A DNA stretch of 64,000 bases, taken from Linepithema humile. Lineage: Eukaryota > Arthropoda > Insecta > Hymenoptera > Formicidae. Each line of letters begins with the position of its first letter. Position 1 is the first letter of the stretch. Shown here one piece after another: positions 24,214 to 35,281 of this stretch. Under the pieces are notes generated by a model. That model ran no database searches, was not told the origin of the DNA, and saw only the letters and a list, made by a program, of their open reading frames with translations. The translations under genes were made by a program, and so were the position numbers. The stretch spans positions 34,688,931 to 34,752,930 of the forward strand of contig NC_090128.1 of the NCBI RefSeq assembly GCF_040581485.1. Reading direction: 5' to 3'.

Positions 24214-24309
24214 GCTCGCCTCTTGCAGCGCGGGCAGGAGCGCGCGAGCGGGAAAGAGGGACGATCGCGCGCGCGAAACAGAGACCGTGGGACCGTGGTA
24301 AGGGTGGCT

Positions 24310-25273
24310 TCACGGGGATGATTTTACGTGGCAAGACAGAGAATGTGGGCCTACACGGTAGTCGTCGGTGGCCGTGTCGGTAGGCGGTCTGAGGCAATCC
24401 TGTTGATTAAAAGGTGGGGAATCGACCCAAATAAACTCGCCATTAAACCAGATGAGTCTCTCCGCACGATCGCACTTCAGCCCCGTTTCACGTATCCACA
24501 AATGTCCGTGTGTATTGGCAAGGATGGTCTGCTGGTGTTCGCCCGTACGTATGCTCGCGATGTTGCGCGTGTATATGTGTATGTATACGATATACACCCT
24601 CTTTTTCCCGTCTGCCGCCTTGCCGAGGTGGGAGACTCCGAAGGAGGGCCAAAGAGGGGTGGTGCCCGCGAAGTGGGGAGGGAGAATAAATTGATTTCGT
24701 TGACTCAACCAGCCGTAACGCCCCCTCAGCATGATATCAACCCTAAGCCTCGGTTATCTTTATTTAAGCTTTACGAGAGTCTACGCCGGCGAATCGGGGG
24801 AACTTCGTGGGAGGCTCCATCCCGCGTCCCTCTTGCTTCGCCTCACTCTTTCGATCTCATATTCCCTCGTTGGTAGGTTATAAGCAAGAGTATACCAGGC
24901 GGAAAGGGGGAAAACTTTAGCCTGTCTCTGCGGTATTTTTACAACGGTGTATTTCCTAATACTCCTAAATAATCTTCCTAGTGCGGCAAGTTCTTGTTAC
25001 ATTAACGAATTTAATTATGAACTTGTTCTACAATTTTTTATGTTGAAAAACTTTAATATTTATTATGTGTATTAAATTCGAATTTTAAGTGTACTTAAAA
25101 TTCAATAAAAAATGAAATTTTACTATATATTTTTATGTAAATTTTTGAAAAATATTTTAGTGCTGATTGAATTTATTTTAATCAATATTCCATAAGTGAG
25201 AAATATTGTCACAGTAATACTGGTAATATTGTAAAAAATGAACACAATTCTATTTCTGAATTTTCTATTTCAG
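24310..25273. other. Long open frame, then AT-rich valley
   Basis: A forward frame at 24328-24876 spans 182 codons from a GTG (first ATG at 24343) and has no recognisable domain; an overlapping minus-strand frame of 140 codons exists. I treat both as chance. From 24950 to 25270 the sequence is strongly AT-rich, as expected upstream of an acceptor in an intron. Confidence 0.4.
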
Positions 25274-25324
25274 GGAAAAATATCAATCTGGAGATTGAAA
25301 CGTAAAAGGCCAGCAAAGGATTCG
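25274..25324 (+). CDS. Candidate 51-nt micro-exon
   Basis: AATTTTCTATTTCAG ends at 25273, 51 bases follow, and GATTCG|GTAAGT begins the next intron. Only one frame (phase 0 at both ends) is open and it spells GKISIWRLKRKRPAKDS, a strongly basic 17-residue segment. AT-rich DNA upstream and a consensus donor downstream make this one of the best splice-bounded blocks in the window. A basic tail like this could be a nuclear-targeting or membrane-proximal segment, but that is only inference. The next acceptor-led block in the same phase is at 54858 on the same strand. Confidence 0.3.
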
Positions 25325-25858
25325 GTAAGTCGCAGACAATATATTTATTCAGATTTTGCAAATTTATACGTTTCTTTATCTCTTGTGTTATTATCGATAA
25401 TTAAATGATCTTTAAGTTTGTAATACAACTCTGACGTCTGTTCTGTAATACAATGATGGATGATAAAGGCCAGTAGAGTCGACATTCCGAATAAATTACA
25501 CTTCAATATACGCGCGTATGTTAGGCCTCTCATTCGATCCCTCGCAGTTTGTCTCAGATACTTTGCATTTCGCGGCCGGGGACAAATAGCGTCGGTGCGT
25601 GTGCATGAATATAATGAAATCGTATAGAGACGGACGCGTGTTTGTACGAACGCACCAACACGCATACGCGGTCGCGAGGCGACGACGACGATATTATAAT
25701 AATGAAGCATGTCATTTCTCAGAGTGTCAACTGCACTGAATCGAAGGATGGGTGGGCATGTCCAGGGAAGAGCGATGCCGCGTCTAACATCCCCGAGGGT
25801 GTCGTGAAGCCCGGAATGGGGGGACGCCCGGGGTAGCTTCATCAACGGATATTAAAGG

Positions 25859-27840
25859 ATTTGCATGAAGTATTATTATCGTTATTGCCAGCATACCCCG
25901 GCGACGAGCGAAGAGTGTGGATGTCGAGTTAAGCGATAATTTTATTCGACACTCGTTCGGCTCAAACACGTTGTCAGTTTCGTTGCCGACGACGAGAGTG
26001 CGATTCCGTGTTAATTAAACGCGGCTGCAAGAGAGGAGCCGCTTGATTGATAGAATATTCTCATTGGTCGTCAGATGGATTTATTTGTGTTCCCCATCTG
26101 GGCGACATACTTACACGGGACTGTAAGCGAAACTAGAAACGACGATTTCCTGTCTGCGCGCTGTGATCGGTTTTGCGCGAGCGGTGTTTACGCGAGCAGC
26201 TTATTTATATAATGGCGCGTTTAAAGGTACTAAAAATTATCGATTTCCTTGCGAAACGACAACGCGGGTTTTCTTAGCCGACCCCTCGCAGCCACCGCTG
26301 TGTAATTAAACTTTAGAAACGTAATTTCGCGCGAGCTTTTGGCCGGTGTAAGCGGCATTTTTACCAGATTTTAATACGAACGCCTCAATAAGCGAGTCGG
26401 ATGAATGACATTAAATTATATGGTGTGCTGTAAGGCGCTCGAACGAGGGGGGACTTGGCGCGAATAGCAAGCCGCATCTGTGGCCCCGCAGAGGGTGTAA
26501 CTGTTATAACGGGGCGAGGGCGAGTCCGACTTGCGCTGACTTGTGCCCGCTTCCACTTCCTATCCCTATATATTCCCTTTACTCTACTTGGCGCTAACTT
26601 TATTGCGTGGCAATTTGCTTATTAACTTGCAGTTAGTCTCGGCTGCGCGTCGATTAATTAATAGGCGCCGAGTCGCCAGATGGGAGACACGCCCAGAATC
26701 CACCTTCCGCGCCGAGCCAGCGAGATTTGTACGCGTTATCCTTAAATACTCGCCACCCCACTTGCGACCCCTGCCAGATTGTCGAACTTTATCCAGTTCG
26801 CCGCGCTGCCATTAAGACCGAGTCCGTCAAATGGGATAACATTGCGCCGGGATAACTTTGCATTAGAATGAAAACGATTTTATAATTACTTAATGTCTAA
26901 GAAAATAATCAGCAAGGTAACGAAAAGAGTACTGCAAGCACGGGCGCGTATTATTTTAATTCGAGATAAATAAATTTAAATAGGAGAGGCAAAAAAATGC
27001 GTCAACGGAATTTTCGGGGTGTCGAAGCGACGCGTTTAGTACCCCTGAAGATCGTGAAAAAGATTGAGATGGATAGCAGTTTTTTTGTTGACACTTTGAA
27101 GAAAAGAAAGGAATAGTACAGTTGTCGGAGTTGCCGTATTTTCCATCATTATGCCCCTCTCGAGCTTACTTAACACTAGTCGTATAACCCGCGCCAGGCA
27201 ATATACCCTATCTCCCTTGTCTTCACCTGTGCTTAGCCAACCACCGATAGATGTACACACGCCTAAGCGGCCGACACTGTGGCATTGCGTAAACGTAACG
27301 CGTTGACGACGTACGTTGGCGGGTGCAAACATTTGTGCAGCTTCCTTAGCCGCCGCACGGTAAACCTGAACCGAGATTTCGCTCGTTGATGCTGTACACA
27401 CATATACGTACACGAGAGGGTGCCGTAACGAGCTTTGATGCTACCATTTGGCGAACGGTTGATTGATCCACTTGGCTCATTTGCTGTCTGTAGTGCCGTG
27501 TAAGAGACTTGTAAGAGTCAAGATCAATTATACCGCAAGTAGGTACTTTGAGCTTGGATTTTTGAATAATAATAAGAAGAAAATTACTTTAAGTGATAAT
27601 TATTTGTTTATACTTAACGTTAATTATTAAATTAATAATTAAATGATCTATTGTAATAAAAAGTCATGAAAAAAAGAATATGAAAGGGATAAAATTTTCT
27701 TTATAAAAGACGAGAGAAATTAGATAATTTTATTGCATGTAGTATATAACTATTAAAAGTACTTAGCCAACTATACACTGATGCAATCTGGCTTTTAAGC
27801 AATATTCAAGTTTTAAGATTATAATAATTTATTGCTGATC
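25859..27840. other. Region without a recognised gene, regulatory-looking
   Basis: It contains a POU octamer at 25859-25866, a 6-bp stem (GCGGCT/AGCCGC) near 26022-26043 next to TTGATTGAT, and scattered TTAATTA. Donor-like sites on the minus strand near 26107 and 27173 lack partners. Positions 27560-27840 are AT-rich. Confidence 0.45.
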
Positions 27841-27892
27841 AACGTAGCGGATGACAGGCTTTCATTCCGTGCAAAGCCACCTTTAACACCGA

Positions 27893-27909
27893 CTCTCTCT
27901 CTCTCTCTC
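27893..27909. repeat. (CT)n microsatellite
   Basis: A perfect CT tract of 17 bases. Confidence 0.9.
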
Positions 27910-28214
27910 CTCGTAGCCTCCTACAAATAGCACGGACGTTGGTGGCCGCATACAGTCGCAGGTGTGTGCGGCTGCACGCGTGTGTCCGTGCGCGCGGTGA
28001 TATACAGCACGCGAGCAGCCAGCAGCGCGAAGAGCCAAGCAGAGAAATCATATTGACCCGGAGCCATATACGCGCCTCGGCCGACGGGTACGAATCAATA
28101 AAGATTTCCCATCGCGAGCCTCGAGTCGGACGGGGGAATATTTCAAACATCCGCCGCCGCCGAGACCCTTCTCCGGTTACCCCACCCACTCTCGATCACC
28201 ACCCTTCTTAGTCC

Positions 28215-29640
28215 TTGCATCATACATCTCCTTTCCTCGTCTCTCATCGCTCCCCTCTCCCCCTACCGCTTATTCGCACTTTTATTATCTCGGTACGAGA
28301 AACATTTTTTATCGACTGCCCCGGCGCGGGTCTCTCGGACACGAACTGTAAACTTTTCCTCCCTTTTACCCTACAAGAGGCTCTCCTTTTTCCATCTTCC
28401 TCCTCCTCCTCCGTCGCAACCGCTCTCTATTCGCGTCCCTTTTTCCCTCGCCCGTGCACACTTTCTACGTCGTTTTCCCCGATATGTCGCGCGGGCATGA
28501 ATACGTAAACCCCGGTTTGGGTTCATGAAAAGTGAGAGACACGGGCGGAAGGTTTCTATTCGAGTATCGAGGTAGGAAATGTCTCAACGCGCAACGAGTG
28601 ACGTAATTGATTAAACTTGAAAGAAGCTGATGAAATATCTCTGGACCAATTATATTTGAGGAAATGAGATTTAACCGAAATACGATCATTTAAAAATTAA
28701 TTCCCTTACTTCAATATCGTAGGAAAGACGATGTTATTACTAAGTAATTGGATAATATTTGAGAAAGAAAAATTGACATATTATTACGGAATGATATTTC
28801 TTTATCGCGATTATTCTTTGACGCGGGTCGCGAGAATAAAAATACTTTTATTGTGAGTGTCGACAATTTACTTATATCTTATCTGTATTATCTCCGGTTG
28901 CCAATTTATCCGCGTCGATATTTTCACCGTAATTTTCCTACTTACAGTCGTTTAACTGACATACGTTTAATAACATAATTAAATCACTTCACTTATGATC
29001 ACGGTGGAATAAAAATTAATTATCCGACACGTATTTTTGACGACGCTCTCGGCAATAATACACAGAAATATCACGCCGGTATCGCAAAATAGAATTACGA
29101 TACCAGAAATGGAGTCGGCGAGAATTAATTGGATAGTCGATCGTTTTGCACTCGTATTCTGCAAAGTGACGGATTAATCGGAGACACGTGATACGTGACA
29201 GACCAGGAAAACGAAGAATATACATGAGACGGATACGAATATATGTATAATAATGTCGTATTACAAATATGTTTGATTGCAAATATATATTATCACGGAC
29301 AGAATCAATTTATAAGTAACCTTATAAATCATTCTTTGCTAAAATTTTTAGATATATATCAACGTATATAAAAATATTTAAAAATAGTCGACCGCAAATC
29401 TAGAAAAAAAAAACAAAATTAATTATTCACGCAAATCGCATCCTCTCTTTAAAATAACGTTCAACAATTTTGCCAACAACGCGAATAATTTACAAACTGA
29501 CGGGCGACGATGTTCGTCATCCGGTAATTGAATGCTCTCCGTGTGTCGCGCGAGGGTGACTCGTTCCTCCGGATTAACGTTCCGCAAGCCTCGCCCGAGA
29601 GTGGCTCGATAGCGCGAGTTAAAGGATGATGGTGAACCTA
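28215..29640. other. Pyrimidine-rich block, then AT-rich non-coding DNA
   Basis: Positions 28215-28480 are C/T-rich with an open frame lacking motifs. Positions 28680-29420 are AT-rich with no useful frame. No RNA gene is seen. Confidence 0.5.
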
Positions 29641-29781
29641 AGCCAAGAGGAGGGGATGCCCAAGGGATGCTCGAGACATTTGTCAACGAGACGACGCGCG
29701 GTGAGTGGAGCGGATCTCCACTCGTACCACGGACCGTACGTGTATCCCGCCGAGACCGCCGCGGAGAGAAGGAGATGACCT

Positions 29782-29830
29782 TTCTCTCTCTCTCCTCCCC
29801 CCCTCTCTCTCTCTCTCTCTTTCTCGCTGT
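29782..29830. repeat. Interrupted (CT)n microsatellite
   Basis: CT units are interrupted by a C run. On the forward strand this encodes Leu/Ser alternation. It is non-coding in my reading. Confidence 0.9.
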
Positions 29831-30273
29831 CTCGCTCCGGTCAGGCAATATTAGACCGCATACGTCTTCGGCGTCTGATCAAAGCAGTGACCTCTTGAAC
29901 ATTTTTCTTTGCTCGCGGATGATCTTTATGTCCGTACGTGGAGTAATGCGCGTGACGAGGACGCACAATCGCCAAGATCACGTTCGCCAAGATTGATCTT
30001 TGTTTCCTACGAAACGCGCCACCTCAATTCTCTCTCAATATTACAAAGAACAGACGGCTCGGTGCTCGCTGAACTATCAGAATATTCTTATCCTTATCTC
30101 TCCGGTGAAATGCGAAGCGCTCGAGCGCCATCGCGTACGTATGCGCAAATGCCCACGACGGCGGGCGGAGTGAGTTATCACCACGTCGGTGCTCTGCAAC
30201 TGTGATTGTAGGTTAACAACGTTACAACTCGTACATTAATTAACTGGCTCGGCCACTGTGTTTGCGTTTGTAG

Positions 30274-30518
30274 ACCCGTTTAGGCGGGATGACGGACCGC
30301 GGGCCAATATTATTACGAAGACAAACGGACCGACGTTATCTACCATCGGGGGCTTTCCGACCCACCCCCCGCTGTCTCCGTCGCCCTCCGGTAGCCCGCA
30401 GTCTCGAGGGTATATTCATCGGGACGAGAATAGACGAGCGACTCGGAGTCGCGAACTTATAGACGGACGAACAGACTTTTTTTCGCGCACATCGGCGACG
30501 AGCCCGGCGATTACCTAA
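30274..30518 (+). CDS. Candidate terminal exon, proline/serine-rich
   Basis: A T/G-rich acceptor (GTGTTTGCGTTTGTAG, ending at 30273) is followed, after two phase bases, by 80 open codons ending in TAA at 30516-30518. The peptide starts PFRRDDGPRANIITKTNGPT, passes through a proline/serine/glycine-rich stretch and ends RTSATSPAIT. Such sequence resembles a disordered tail. No family is recognised, and a second frame is open for 62 codons, which weakens the case. Confidence 0.13.
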
Positions 30519-30901
30519 ATCGTCTTATAAAACTTATCGAAATCTAATAATCGTTATCGCTAGAATGAACTCGTGTGATATTCGCGAATAGCATATCGTA
30601 ACGCTCTCCGCGCAGACCGCAGCAGCTATTGACGTCAAATTAGCGCTGACAGTCGATATCGGAGAACCGTTTAAAGATATAAGTTTCCAGTTGTATATCG
30701 CCTTGTCGCGACACGGTCATAAATTCTTCGTCGTAAATAAGGCGGTGACCAGTTCCCCGGGGTTGGAAGCTTCTCGCCGTAAAGTACTTCGCGTTGCGTA
30801 TAGAATGGCGCGATTTCGAATTCTCCCCTTGTCTCATATCGAATAGGCTATGAGGTACGATCGCGAGAGAAATGTGAGGTGAATAGCGGTACGTAGAGAC
30901 G

Positions 30902-30906
<5 letters not shown>

Positions 30907-30942
<36 letters not shown>
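30907..30942. repeat. (AG)18 microsatellite
   Basis: A perfect AG tract of 36 bases. The minus strand would encode Leu/Ser repeats. Confidence 0.95.
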
Positions 30943-30945
<3 letters not shown>

Positions 30946-31127
30946 AAGAGAGCCCGAGATCGGGTAAAGGGAACCACGAAGTGAGTCGTAGGATACGCGG
31001 ATAACAGCGCTCGCTCGGTTACGGTGGGGGTGTGTCCAGGACAAGGAACGGGCGGGTTCGAAATCGCACTGCTGAGCTGGCTGACTCGCATCGTTCGCCA
31101 ACATTGTTCCCCTTTATTTGATTACAG

Positions 31128-31342
31128 GGCATTCGTATACACGATTCCGCAGCGTGGATTCTTCTTTCCGTACCATTGATCCGTATTACACGCCTGCCAC
31201 CAGCCGCGGTGCGAGCCTCTGTTCGGCCGTCCAGTCGTTCGTGAAAAAGCGCGCACGCGTTATTTCGCGCGACCCCTGCGCGACGAACTCGCGGAAAATC
31301 GCTGAAAATGCGCTCATGCTAATTAAGCTGCCAATTCATTAA
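31128..31342 (+). CDS. Candidate terminal exon, unrecognised
   Basis: A good acceptor (GTTCCCCTTTATTTGATTACAG, ending at 31127) is followed, after two phase bases, by 70 open codons to TAA at 31340-31342. The peptide starts HSYTRFRSVDSSFRTIDPYY and ends IAENALMLIKLPIH. Residue composition is balanced and not driven by simple repeats, so it looks more protein-like than most frames here. No domain is recognised. A second frame is open for 38 codons. Confidence 0.17.
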
Positions 31343-31722
31343 TGTCCGCGGTGGACAGCCGGATCTTTGCAACCAGGTGATTCAACTAATTAGGTCTACA
31401 TTATGATAATTTTCACCGCTTCCCCGATATCTCTCCCTATTTGCCAACATCCCGTTCGCCGTTGTAAGGCTACAAGGAGGACAGCATATCCTTTCGTTTT
31501 ATATAAATGGAGCATTGTAAGCATGCCCCACAGGAGCGAGCAGGATTTCGCACGGCTAACAGATGAGGCATTAGGCACCGTAATGGCTCCATTTCCCTCG
31601 TGGGGCAGCGCGAAAGAAGGGCCAGGGCCAAAATATTTCTACAAATCATTACTTTTAATTTGCTCGTCCCTTTTATCAAGACAAATGTGCGCGGCAAACT
31701 CGGCAGCCCGTGCACACAAAAG

Positions 31723-31741
31723 TGCGCGCGCGCGCGCGCGC
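31723..31741. repeat. (GC)n alternating tract
   Basis: A perfect GC alternation of 19 bases, a classical left-handed-DNA-prone sequence. Arginine/alanine-rich frames around it are artefacts of this composition. Confidence 0.95.
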
Positions 31742-32789
31742 ACTCCGAACTCTTCCACATATTCTACTGCCGTGTACAAGCACGCATACAGGCGCGTGTG
31801 CGAATTTCGAAGGCAGCGCGCGCGAGACCGCTTAAGTCGGAGCGCGCGAGCGCGGGCTACCCAATGTATATACGTACGTCCGCGTGTGCAACGACAATGC
31901 TCGCGATCGGTACATCGGGAAGCGGGACCGGGGCCGTGACCGGGGCCAGCTGGCTTCGCCGCGGGGCGCCGCCGACACCGGCAGGCCAACCGGCAACCGT
32001 CACTAACATCGCCGTCGAGAGTATCGCGGCCATCGGCGAGGCCGCGTCAGAACCCCCGGAGTAGTGCGCGGTGGTAGGTCGACATAACCGTGAGACGACG
32101 ACTCGGTGGGAGCTCCGCGAGGGAGAAAGACGGAGAGAGAGGAGGCAGCAACAATAATTTTTCATAGGCAGAAAAGAAAAGGGAGGATGCCATTCATTAG
32201 CCCCGGCTCGGTTGGTTCGCACGTTGTTGGTGCTGCTGCCTGTGACACCTCAATAACCGACCAACCAGGCCTGCCGCACCGCCGACGGTGGCGATGGTAC
32301 GCAACCGGGTATACGTGTCTACATGGACGTCCTATACACGGCTATCCCGCGCGCCGTATCCCCGTATATAACAGATATATCTCCGCGCCGGCCATTGTGC
32401 TCCTATACTGATATTTCTGTTATTGCTGGATTAAATGCGCCACCATGCACCCCGCCGTGCATTATTTTGCAGCGCGACGCGCTATTGCGCCTTCTTTCTC
32501 TTTCCCTCTCTTTCTCCCTATTTTTTCTCTCTCTTTTATAAGCTGTCCTCCTTTTCACATCGTAAAACCAGCCGCTGATCGTTTTTCTTCTGATCGATTT
32601 GGTGATATTTGTTAAGCGGACAATTAAAGTATAATCGATAGTTAAATGCACGATTTTATTTTTTCTAAGCAAAAATTTTGTAAAGTTTATTTTCCGGGAT
32701 TCTCGCAGATTATTACTTTTTTTTATCTTCGCTGTTGATAAAATTAAAATCAACACCTGCCTTCCGCGGAAATAAGTTCTATTTTACAG

Positions 32790-33038
32790 TACCAAGGCGA
32801 AATCATGAGAGCGCAAGGCGCGTTAGGGCGAAAGCTGGCGAGCTCTCACCGTCTATTAACGTCGCCCCCGACGATGGGGGTTTCTCGCTCGGTCGAGCGT
32901 GCAGATACAAACGTTTGTTTTGCAAAACATCTTGGTCGCGGGAGCGACGGTGCGGCACGAACCGCAAGCGAAAGAGAGAGAGAGAGAGAGAGAGAGAGTT
33001 CGGGTCCGCGGTATAAGGGAGGCGAAAGGGAGTAGTAG
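32790..33038 (+). CDS. Candidate 249-nt exon, possibly 5' untranslated
   Basis: An acceptor (AAGTTCTATTTTACAG, ending at 32789) and a donor (GTAG|GTGAGA, exon side ending at 33038) bound 249 bases. One frame is open from the first base and contains an ATG at 32805 reading MRAQGALGRKLASSHRLLTS, but it stops at 33033-33035, just before the donor, and crosses a (GA)n tract. That argues against through-coding. A noncoding or upstream-ORF-bearing 5' exon is the better reading. Confidence 0.18.
32973..32998. repeat. (AG)13 microsatellite
   Basis: A perfect AG tract of 26 bases inside the possible exon at 32790-33038. Confidence 0.95.
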
Positions 33039-34323
33039 GTGAGAGGGGCGCCCGCAGGGAGGGGCTGAAGAACCGGGGTAACCAAACAGGGTATAAGTCA
33101 CGGACACCCCGTGGTGTACCATCCGGTAACTCGACACCGTCGTTTGTACTCTGGTGTGGTAGGAGTGCCTGGCAGCGGCAGCACGGCCGTACAAGAACAC
33201 ACGTATGAATACGTACGACAATGGCAAGTTCTACACAGAGAGTATAGTGTTTGGGCCGGCGGGACTCCGCGCCCTCCCATCAGATAGATCTGCCCGGTGC
33301 CGGTGTGACATTAGATACCATTTAAGGATTAATATAGCCATAAATAAGACTGACTCTCTCCGTGCTTCCGTCTCTTACTGCCCACACTGTGCCGGGGTCC
33401 GCGTGACGAGCGGCACAATGAACACTCAGCCACCACCGACGAATCCGCTCTCCGATTTGTCTGACTCGTGAAAAAACTTCTCCCGCGACACCAGACGTTG
33501 CCTTGCGAATTGTCTTTTTTGAATCCTTTATTCGATTAAAATAAATTAATTTTTTATCTATATATTTCGCGCAACATTTGTCGGGTCTTCTTTTTATTTG
33601 TCCGCAAAAAATGAAACTTTTTATATCACATCTTCTATTCGACGCTGCAAAAATCAACCGAGGCAGTTGTTGTTTTACGTAGTATAATACTCAGGGATTG
33701 TCGAAACTGCTGCGAGATGCCGTTCAACACGTCGCAATAATATAATATAAGAAAAGGCGGTTCGCAAGAGGCAAGGGAGCATAAAACACAGCTGCCGCGA
33801 TGCAATCAACACCTATATACCGGCATGTAAGGAGGCGAAAAGCATCCTCTACCCCTCTCTCGTCGGCTCTCCCTCTGTAACGTTCGGTTATATATTCCTA
33901 GAAGCGAATAATTTCATTCATACAAACGCGGCGCCAAACACGCTCTGTATGCCCCGGGTGGCACGACTGCTATTGTTACTACCGAATAACTACCAGCCTG
34001 GTACACCCTTCTCGCGCGAGCTCGCTATATTTGCGACTCCATTTCGCAGTTACGTCGGCGTAGAGGGCCGAAGAAATTTCAACAGGCGCATTGTCCAAAT
34101 CCAGCCTTCACCGCGAAGATGGAGAAATGCGCGCGTCGCGCGTGAAACGAACATGCGAAGGACGAAAAACAATATCGACAACGGAAAGCGACAGCGCGTT
34201 TTATCGATGATAATTTATGAAAAGTTTCCGGAAAGGCTTTAGGTAGGGAATATTTGTACCGAACGTGCTGCGACAGCGTTTCTTAGTTTCTTAATTTTTT
34301 TCGTCCCCTTCTTTTCTTCTCAG

Positions 34324-34500
34324 ACTTTCCCGTCGTCGTCGTGGGAGGATAGATATACCCCCAGCAGGGTTTATACCCGCGGCTTTCCTTCTTCTTTGGC
34401 CGGGTGGGCGGTGGCAGCCATAAGCAAAACACTTGTCGCCGGCAGTCACGACTGCGCGAGTTCTAATTTCATTGCAGAAAGTTGTCGCTTGAATAATTAA
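34324..34500 (+). CDS. Candidate terminal exon behind very strong acceptor
   Basis: A polypyrimidine tract of about 35 bases leads to TTCTTTTCTTCTCAG, ending at 34323. In phase 0 the frame is open for 58 codons to TAA at 34498-34500, starting TFPSSSWEDRYTPSRVYTRG and ending FIAESCRLNN. No ATG lies in it, as expected for a downstream exon. No domain is recognised. A second acceptor-like TTTCATTGCAG lies inside near 34477. This is among the best acceptor-plus-frame pairs on the forward strand, but it lacks any independent support. Confidence 0.2.
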   Translation, partial: TFPSSSWEDRYTPSRVYTRGFPSSLAGWAVAAISKTLVAGSHDCASSNFIAESCRLNN

Positions 34501-34568
34501 AACACGTTGGAAACACGCGAGTTTTTCCGCCTGATTTGCATAAGAAGCGAACGAACGCGACGGCAATG

Positions 34569-34569
34569 G

Positions 34570-34601
<32 letters not shown>

Positions 34602-34609
34602 ACGACGAC
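34569..34609. repeat. GAC/GGCGAC trinucleotide repeat
   Basis: Imperfect GAC-type repeat. Forward frames read poly-Thr or poly-Arg, which is low complexity. Confidence 0.85.
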
Positions 34610-34989
34610 TCAACGAGGCTCTTATATACGCAGGTATATACAAAGGCATGTACGGTATTTATGTATTTCTACGTTTCTGCTCTCTCACGGGGGACGGCGC
34701 GAAATTAACTGGTTCTCAAGCTATGCGCCATTCAAATTGCACGAATCAACCTCGCGCCTCCCCATCTGCGCGCATCGTACTTTCGCGACGTAAAGAGAGA
34801 TATTCTTGAACACAGTCATTATACTTTATGATACAATTTAAGATGAGCGATAGAACCATCGGAATTGACGCATCGGAATACTGTTCAATTAATTATATTA
34901 CGCCACGCTGGTTAATTATTTATTATGCAAAGAGGAATAATGTGTACGGCTCCTATTGAATTAATGCCAATTAATTTTCATCTACTTAC

Positions 34990-35281
34990 ACGGCGCAGAA
35001 GAATAAGAGCAATCGAATTCTCTATGAAAACGATTAGCGTCAGTATTGAGTGGGAGAGGGGGGGGGGGGGCCGCGGGGAATGAAAGAGACATAGGGCCCA
35101 CCGGAGAAGCAATCACATCCAGTAGCGGCGGTATCAGCCATCTCAGGCATAAATATGTAGCGCACGAACGCATTAGCCGGCCGCATATATATCGTGCGAG
35201 CTCGCAGAAGCACGTAGGCCGAGCTGCGACGCGCGCGCGTATCGTATACGTGTGCCTACGTGCATCGACGCGGTGCAGCAT
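34990..35281 (-). CDS. Candidate start-codon exon ending at a donor
   Basis: On the minus strand an ATG at 35281 opens a frame (MLHRVDARRHTYTIRARVAA and onward) that stays open to the donor GCCGT|GTAAGTAG. The frame's stop falls inside the intron-side sequence. There is a hydrophobic stretch LRWLIPPLLDVIASPVGPMS, and a poly(G) run on the plus strand gives a PPPPLPL segment. No family is recognised. The homopolymer and cysteine-rich middle argue for chance. Confidence 0.13.
35058..35070. repeat. Poly(G) run of 13
   Basis: A homopolymer G run, likely length-variable. Confidence 0.9.

Noticed and set aside
24328..24876. 182-codon forward open frame
   Set aside because: The extended start is GTG rather than ATG, there is no recognisable motif, and an overlapping 140-codon frame on the other strand shows the region simply lacks stops. 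It ends near a weak GTAGGT, which is not enough to call an exon.
25345..25845. 166-codon minus-strand frame just after the micro-exon candidate
   Set aside because: No domain, no clear splice support, and length within chance expectation.
31403..31939. 178-codon forward frame with many Arg/Ala
   Set aside because: It crosses the (GC)n tract, and overlapping frames of 116-154 codons in other phases show CpG-rich DNA is suppressing stops.
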